Shown here piece by piece: positions 60,201-64,000 of a DNA stretch of 64,000 bases (position 1 is the first letter of the stretch; each line of letters begins with the position of its first letter). Location: contig NW_004190441.2 in the NCBI RefSeq assembly GCF_000224145.3, positions 394,688-458,687 on the forward strand. The letters are read 5' to 3'. Source of the DNA: Ciona intestinalis (Eukaryota; Chordata; Ascidiacea; Phlebobranchia; Cionidae). Position numbers and translations under genes: made by a program. The notes under the pieces were generated by a model, which was given only the letters and a program-made list of their open reading frames with translations, searched no databases and was not told the origin of the DNA.

Positions 60201-60321
60201 ATTCATAGATTTATTGAGAAACACTTACACCAATGCCATTGTATATTTTTGCATACTTCTGTCTAGGGTTTTCCTCCGTGTTGCTCTCAAGACGTTGGTG
60301 GTTATATGGTGACATCACCAT
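57230..60321 (-). CDS. MS4A/CD20-like four-transmembrane protein, copy 5 (3' end uncertain)
   Basis: Eight exons found: 60229-60321 (ATG; a second Met at 60315), 59749-59865, 59438-59494, 58600-58722, 58058-58195, 57514-57580, 57333-57394, 57230-57268; at least 232 aa. TM1 is IVLGCIAAVLAVTGLAF, then the loop IAAGIWGGVM (Gly where the others have Cys). TM2 is in the 57-nt exon 3 (LIISGTIAVNTARMMTKC). TM3 is exon 4 and TM4 exon 5. The tail contains EEYENIPTQQE and a proline-rich end, SPPERPPPPYA, with a PPxY motif. The last listed exon ends in a plausible donor (GTTAGT); the terminal exon was not identified. It may be a very small exon below 57230, or the exon may read through into SINE sequence to a stop. 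Confidence 0.8.
57785..57965 (+). repeat. Unnamed interspersed repeat
   Basis: ATTAGCAGCAAAATGACAAT … AACATGGCTGCTAAAG; intron of MS4A-like copy 5. Confidence 0.6.
58262..58480 (+). repeat. Two tandem SINE 3' modules
   Basis: Two units beginning AAAGTTACATACGTGGTAAG, in an intron of MS4A-like copy 5. Confidence 0.65.
58765..59405 (+). repeat. 97-bp satellite array, about six to seven units
   Basis: Same unit and orientation as the array at 8735. Spacings are 92-101, some units lacking one ATTCT step. It lies in an intron of MS4A-like copy 5. Confidence 0.85.
59575..59730 (+). repeat. Unnamed interspersed repeat, partial
   Basis: ATTAATTAAAACAATGAAAA … AAAGGTGTGGCTGCTCAGTG … TACAGTATAAATTAACTCA. 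Confidence 0.6.
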
Positions 60322-60369
60322 TCAATACAAAATAACAGAATCTTATAAACAAATAATGAACTAGTTGTT

Positions 60370-60620
60370 AAATATGAACGAATGTAACTTACATTATCCT
60401 CGTGTGACTGGGCAACGACAGTTGTTATAACACGAGTGTTCTATTTCATACACCTTGTGCCAGCTTACGAGTTATCATGTATGTAACTTTGTGTGTGATC
60501 ATTTATTTATTTTTTTACGTATGGCTGATAACTTGGACAACCATTTAGTGACCACTGGGTTGGAGCAATTGCCGTTGAGTGACTTGCCCAAGGACACCTA
60601 CGCCCACAATAGTAAATGAC
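60370..60620 (-). mobile_element. SINE body and 3' module, antisense
   Basis: Minus strand: CTATTGTGGGCGTAGGTGTC, the body with CAACCCAGTGGTCACTAAAT, and one 3' module. The tRNA-like head is missing. Confidence 0.6.
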
Positions 60621-60839
60621 AAAAAAGTTGTAATAGTATGTACAACAAATAAATCACAGAAATATTAGTAACATATTATCAAGTAGTTATTCAAACAGTG
60701 GCTTGTGTATAACATATAAATAACACATCACTTAAATTTATAAACGAATTATCAGTCAGCTATAAAACAGTTGCAATATGATTATCGCACATGAGTTTAC
60801 ATAGAGTCAAGCTCTACAAAGATAAACATCAAATCTAAA

Positions 60840-60840
60840 N
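60840..60840. other. Single ambiguous base
   Basis: One N in AT-rich spacer; no gene is affected. Confidence 0.99.
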
Positions 60841-61757
60841 TATATTTTTATTTCTAAAATCCTTCAACTTAACGAGCATTAGACCAGATTTCGATTTACA
60901 TAAATTATCACATTCAGATTCATTTATAAATGTTTCCTTAACCTTACATACAGTTGTGTTGTCCCAAAGCTGCATAACAAATACTACATATCAAATAAGT
61001 TGCATAACAAAAACAAATACTGAATAAAGTGAAAGTATAATAAAAGACGCCATACATAGTTCCATGCCGTCCTGAGATCCTGCCTTCAAGCAAATACAGT
61101 CCCATTTTACACAGTATTGAACTGTGTACACAGACATCACGTGCTGTTTGTTTTGTTGGTGATAAAATCAGGTGTGGACTTAACGTCAATATTATTTAGG
61201 ACTTTTTGTCGAGAAACAAACAATATCATTATCCGGTGTAATACACCATGGGCTTAAGAATTATGCCAGAGTTGATCCATTATTTTTTCAATTTTCGATA
61301 GGTGTGGTCCTACAGTGGGGTATGCCATGGCCCATGGGACCTGAGATTTATGCCAGAGTTGGCCCATTACTCCAACATTGTATATGCACATTCTATTGAA
61401 TAGAATAGAATCTATTCTATATGGGTAAGGTCCTCCATATAATGATAAGTTTATAATTGTCTCTTTAATTAAGGAAAAAAATAGTCTAAAAAGACAAGAT
61501 ATTGACAAAAAATCAGTTGTTTAAACACATTTAAGATTTAAAAACATATTTGAATTTAAATTGAAAGAAAGAAGCGTGGTTGCTAAACCTAACAGAAAAC
61601 CAACGCGTTTAAAAATCTCAGATTACTTCTTGTTGATCCGAAACAGTCTAAAATATTCTAAACTTTGGTCCTTTGATCATAATTTGATTTGGTTTCTTCA
61701 CTATGGGCCAATAAATATTTTAAGTAAAATACCGGTAACACAACCCCGTACTTATCT

Positions 61758-61935
61758 GGCCACGTAGCACAGTGATTAGCACGCCTGCCTCCTAACCCAG
61801 AGGTAATGAGTTCAAGGTTCATCCCTGCTACCATTGGGGCGAATGTGACTTTCCTCCAACCCAATGCTCAATAATGGGTTGTCTAAGTTGTTAACCATAC
61901 AAGTTAACAATAGTAACAAGTAAGCCGACATGAGG
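61758..61935 (+). mobile_element. tRNA-derived SINE copy
   Basis: Head GGCCACGTAGCACAGTGATT followed by the GCACGCCTGCCT box region, B-box-like GAGTTCAAGGTTC, body GGGTTGTCTAAGTTG and a short 3' remnant. Confidence 0.65.
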
Positions 61936-61966
61936 TGTGTGAAACATATTATTTTAAATACATCGG

Positions 61967-62182
61967 CGGCGTCGTGACAAAAGCGGTTAGCGTCCCTGCC
62001 TTTAGCCGATAGCTAATAGGGTCCTGTCTCCCAACCCAGAGCCCAGAGGTAATGGGTTTAATTTTAAGGCTCGACGCTGCTACCATTGTGGGCGTATGTG
62101 TCCTTGGGCAAGACACTTAACAATGGCTCCAACCCAGTGGTCACTAATGGGTTGACAAACCATCAGCCATACATTCAACTTA
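61967..62182 (+). mobile_element. tRNA-derived SINE copy without 3' modules
   Basis: Head GTCGTGACAAAAGCGGTTAG, then body CTTGGGCAAGACACTTAAC and CACTAATGGGTTGACAAACC. The copy ends after CAGCCATACATTCAA and lacks the 3' module. Confidence 0.65.
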
Positions 62183-62426
62183 ATAAAAAAAATTAGTCAT
62201 AGTTTACGTGCCTATTCATTAGAGATAAGCTCTCTTGTTGTTTGTACTTTATCTTCCACACAGTATTTTTCCATATTTAAAAAACTAACATTACTAGATG
62301 TGATAAACTAAATTAAAACAAGACTTAAACGCTTTACCAAAGTAACTATTACCAACTAAACAGTCCTGATGACTTGGTGTACAACATGACACAACCAAAA
62401 TATTGACAACTTGGTGTGATTACTGA

Positions 62427-63133
62427 TGTAGATAAGGGCGTATAGTGTTTTTTCGTGGGCAGTTTTGACCATTTAGTTACGCGATGCTGATGTGCGGTGG
62501 AATGACCTTCGCTTTTGCTAGCTAAAAGCAGCTAAAAATAAAGTTGCCTTTTGAACGACTTTTCTAAACGTGCATCCAAAGTCGTCTTTTATTGAATAAA
62601 TCGTCACTCTATTATAGGCGTGTAGCGATTGAGCGTGTTTCGGGCACAGATATATATTATAGTGTTCCAAATTGACTTAATGCATAAAGACCGACTATTA
62701 AACAGTCGTGTTGCGTAACTATTCCATCTGGTGTAACTGTGTTTATGATTGAGCGACACATCTTGCGTTTTTCCAACAAGGCAGGAAACTATCTGCCCAG
62801 TCCGCCCGTTCGGCGAACAGACGCCACTTTTCAGTGTAAAACGTTCTTTCCTGTTACTGCTTTCGCACATGTGTTTCATGCTATAAAAGCCCTCCTATTT
62901 TCTGTGTTGTGAGGGCAGTGGGAGCTCTCTTACACTCTTGCTGTTCTCACGATTGTCCCTAGCCTGATGCCGCTCGTTTGTTCGCTAATAAAATGAGTTG
63001 TCGACGTATAGCGTTATGGAGTCGTTACGTTGCGATGGGTTCTAGCCTTATGCGAACGGATCTACTGCACTCCCCGCCACGATGCGTTGAGATGGGCGCT
63101 ACCGGTGAACCCTACATTACCGCACCCCCTACA
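62427..63133 (+). mobile_element. Possible solo LTR of a retrotransposon
   Basis: Starts TGTAG and ends CTACA (63129-63133, with another CTACA at 63112). It has a TATA box CTATAAAAGC at 62881 and AATAAA at 62987-62992, spaced as in an R region. No target-site duplication is evident and no gag or pol sequence lies next to it, so the boundaries are provisional. Confidence 0.35.
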
Positions 63134-63364
63134 GGCACGTGTATCTAAAAGCGCCAATCAACCAAAATAACTTAAATAGCACATAATATACCCCATATAG
63201 TTAAAAACATGAGAACTGTATTTTTATTGCAATCCAGATAGAGAGTACAACGTTTACCTTGCTTTACTTTGAGACGTGACACTTCAGTATGGTATGAGGG
63301 GTTTTCCCTACACAGAAACCGCTGTTCTGCACTTCCGTAGTCAGTACGAGTGGGTCCTACTAAA

Positions 63365-63495
63365 ACACGCCCGGCGGGGCCCGGTGGGGCCCGGTGGAAA
63401 AAAATATACTAAAACACGCCCGGTGCGGGGCCCGGTGGGGCCCGGTGGGACCCGGTGAGGACCCGGTGTTACGAGTCATACTAAGACACGCCCGG
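63365..63495 (+). repeat. GC-rich short-unit repeat
   Basis: Units built from ACACGCCCGGTG and GGGGCCCGGTG repeat with interspersed AAAATATACTAAAA. The GC content is far above its surroundings. No coding sense. Confidence 0.75.
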
Positions 63496-64000
63496 TGAGT
63501 ATTTCGTGATAAGGGAGCTGTCCCTATGTAAGATCCACCGAAATGTGATGCGTGTGTACAGATTTTTAGCCTAATGAGACCCCCGAGTTGAGGTTTTTGC
63601 AAAATAACTTTGATTATGGATGTACGAAGTTTGTTTCGTTGTACACTTACATAATGAACTGCATTTGTAGCAAAAGTTTATTCGTTGAATTTTGTTAAAG
63701 AGTCCGGCCCACGGTTCTCATGGTTGCGCAGTTTTTTGCATAAGAATAAAGTTTTATGTCTACTGATGCTAAATTCACAGCCAGTTTGTGAAAATTCGCT
63801 TTAACTTAAAAGTTATGAACGTTTAAAAAATCAAATTTCAAAGTTGTAAAAAACGTCACTCGCGGGCACTGTGACGTCTCAATGCAATATTTCGTTTATG
63901 GGAAAAACCCGGCCTATCAGCGGTTTATCGTTTATTGGTGCAATTTTGATAGATAAGCAAATTATAACGTTTTTTAAGGTATTAACAATATTTTATGGCG

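Larger units (their letters stand above)
60322..64000. other. Gene-free right end
   Basis: No supported exon on either strand. It holds SINE copies (about 60370-60620 antisense; 61758-61935 and 61967-62182 sense), 97-bp-satellite pieces (about 61250-61435), a possible LTR (62427-63133) and a GC-rich short-unit repeat (63365-63495). A minus-strand frame at 60944-61189 has no recognisable motif and is not called. Confidence 0.55.

Noticed and set aside
60944..61189. Minus-strand 81-codon frame with a hydrophobic Tyr/Cys-rich end
   Set aside because: No family recognised and no neighbouring exon; chance frame in AT-rich DNA is more likely.
62604..62879. Minus-strand 91-codon frame
   Set aside because: Lies within the candidate LTR; no homology seen.
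1..64000. CRISPR arrays, bacterial operons, phage or toxin systems
   Set aside because: Introns, nuclear-pore and CLCA genes and MITE/SINE repeats show a eukaryotic chromosome; the tandem repeats lack spacer structure.

Overview
This is eukaryotic, AT-rich, intron-dense DNA. It most likely comes from an ascidian tunicate of the Ciona type. Evidence for that: chordate-type gene content (an alpha-2-macroglobulin-family protein, CLCA, NUP88, MS4A/CD20-like proteins), many short introns with GT/AG borders, and a dense load of short non-autonomous repeats (a roughly 195-bp terminal-inverted-repeat MITE and a tRNA-derived composite SINE). The species call is inference. All recognised genes lie on the minus strand, so each gene reads from high to low coordinate. 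Exons were built by hand from splice sites, reading phase and family motifs. Where two neighbouring exons are both given, their phases match.

Region by region. (1) 522-12737: N-terminal ~1055 residues of an A2M/thioester-family secreted protein, 20 exons, running off the left edge just before the thioester domain. It carries an 18-nt microexon and a single-exon Methyltransf_FA-type domain. (2) 14995-26239: a CLCA-family protein (HEWAH metalloprotease motif, VWA domain with MIDAS, hydrophobic C-terminus), 18 exons recovered. The 5' end is lost in a 300-N gap, and two exons carry one-base homopolymer frameshifts. (3) 27841-35045: complete NUP88, 12 exons, 683 aa. (4) 35454-39647: four tandem DNAJC4-like J-domain membrane proteins, essentially intronless. 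(5) 40930-60321: five tandem four-transmembrane MS4A-like genes with a shared exon plan, including an invariant 57-nt third exon. (6) 60.3-64 kb: no convincing gene; SINE copies, a possible solo LTR and a GC-rich short-unit repeat.

The genes do not form one pathway. Two blocks (J-proteins, MS4A-like) are local gene-family expansions. The two secreted or cell-surface proteins on the left (A2M family, CLCA) are of the type found in innate defence and mucosal surfaces. Introns and spacers are filled with MITEs, SINE pieces, a 97-bp satellite in two arrays, and a 23-bp minisatellite whose monomer matches the MITE end. Assembly gaps lie at 15974-16023, 26240-26539 and 56850-56899, with a single N at 60840.
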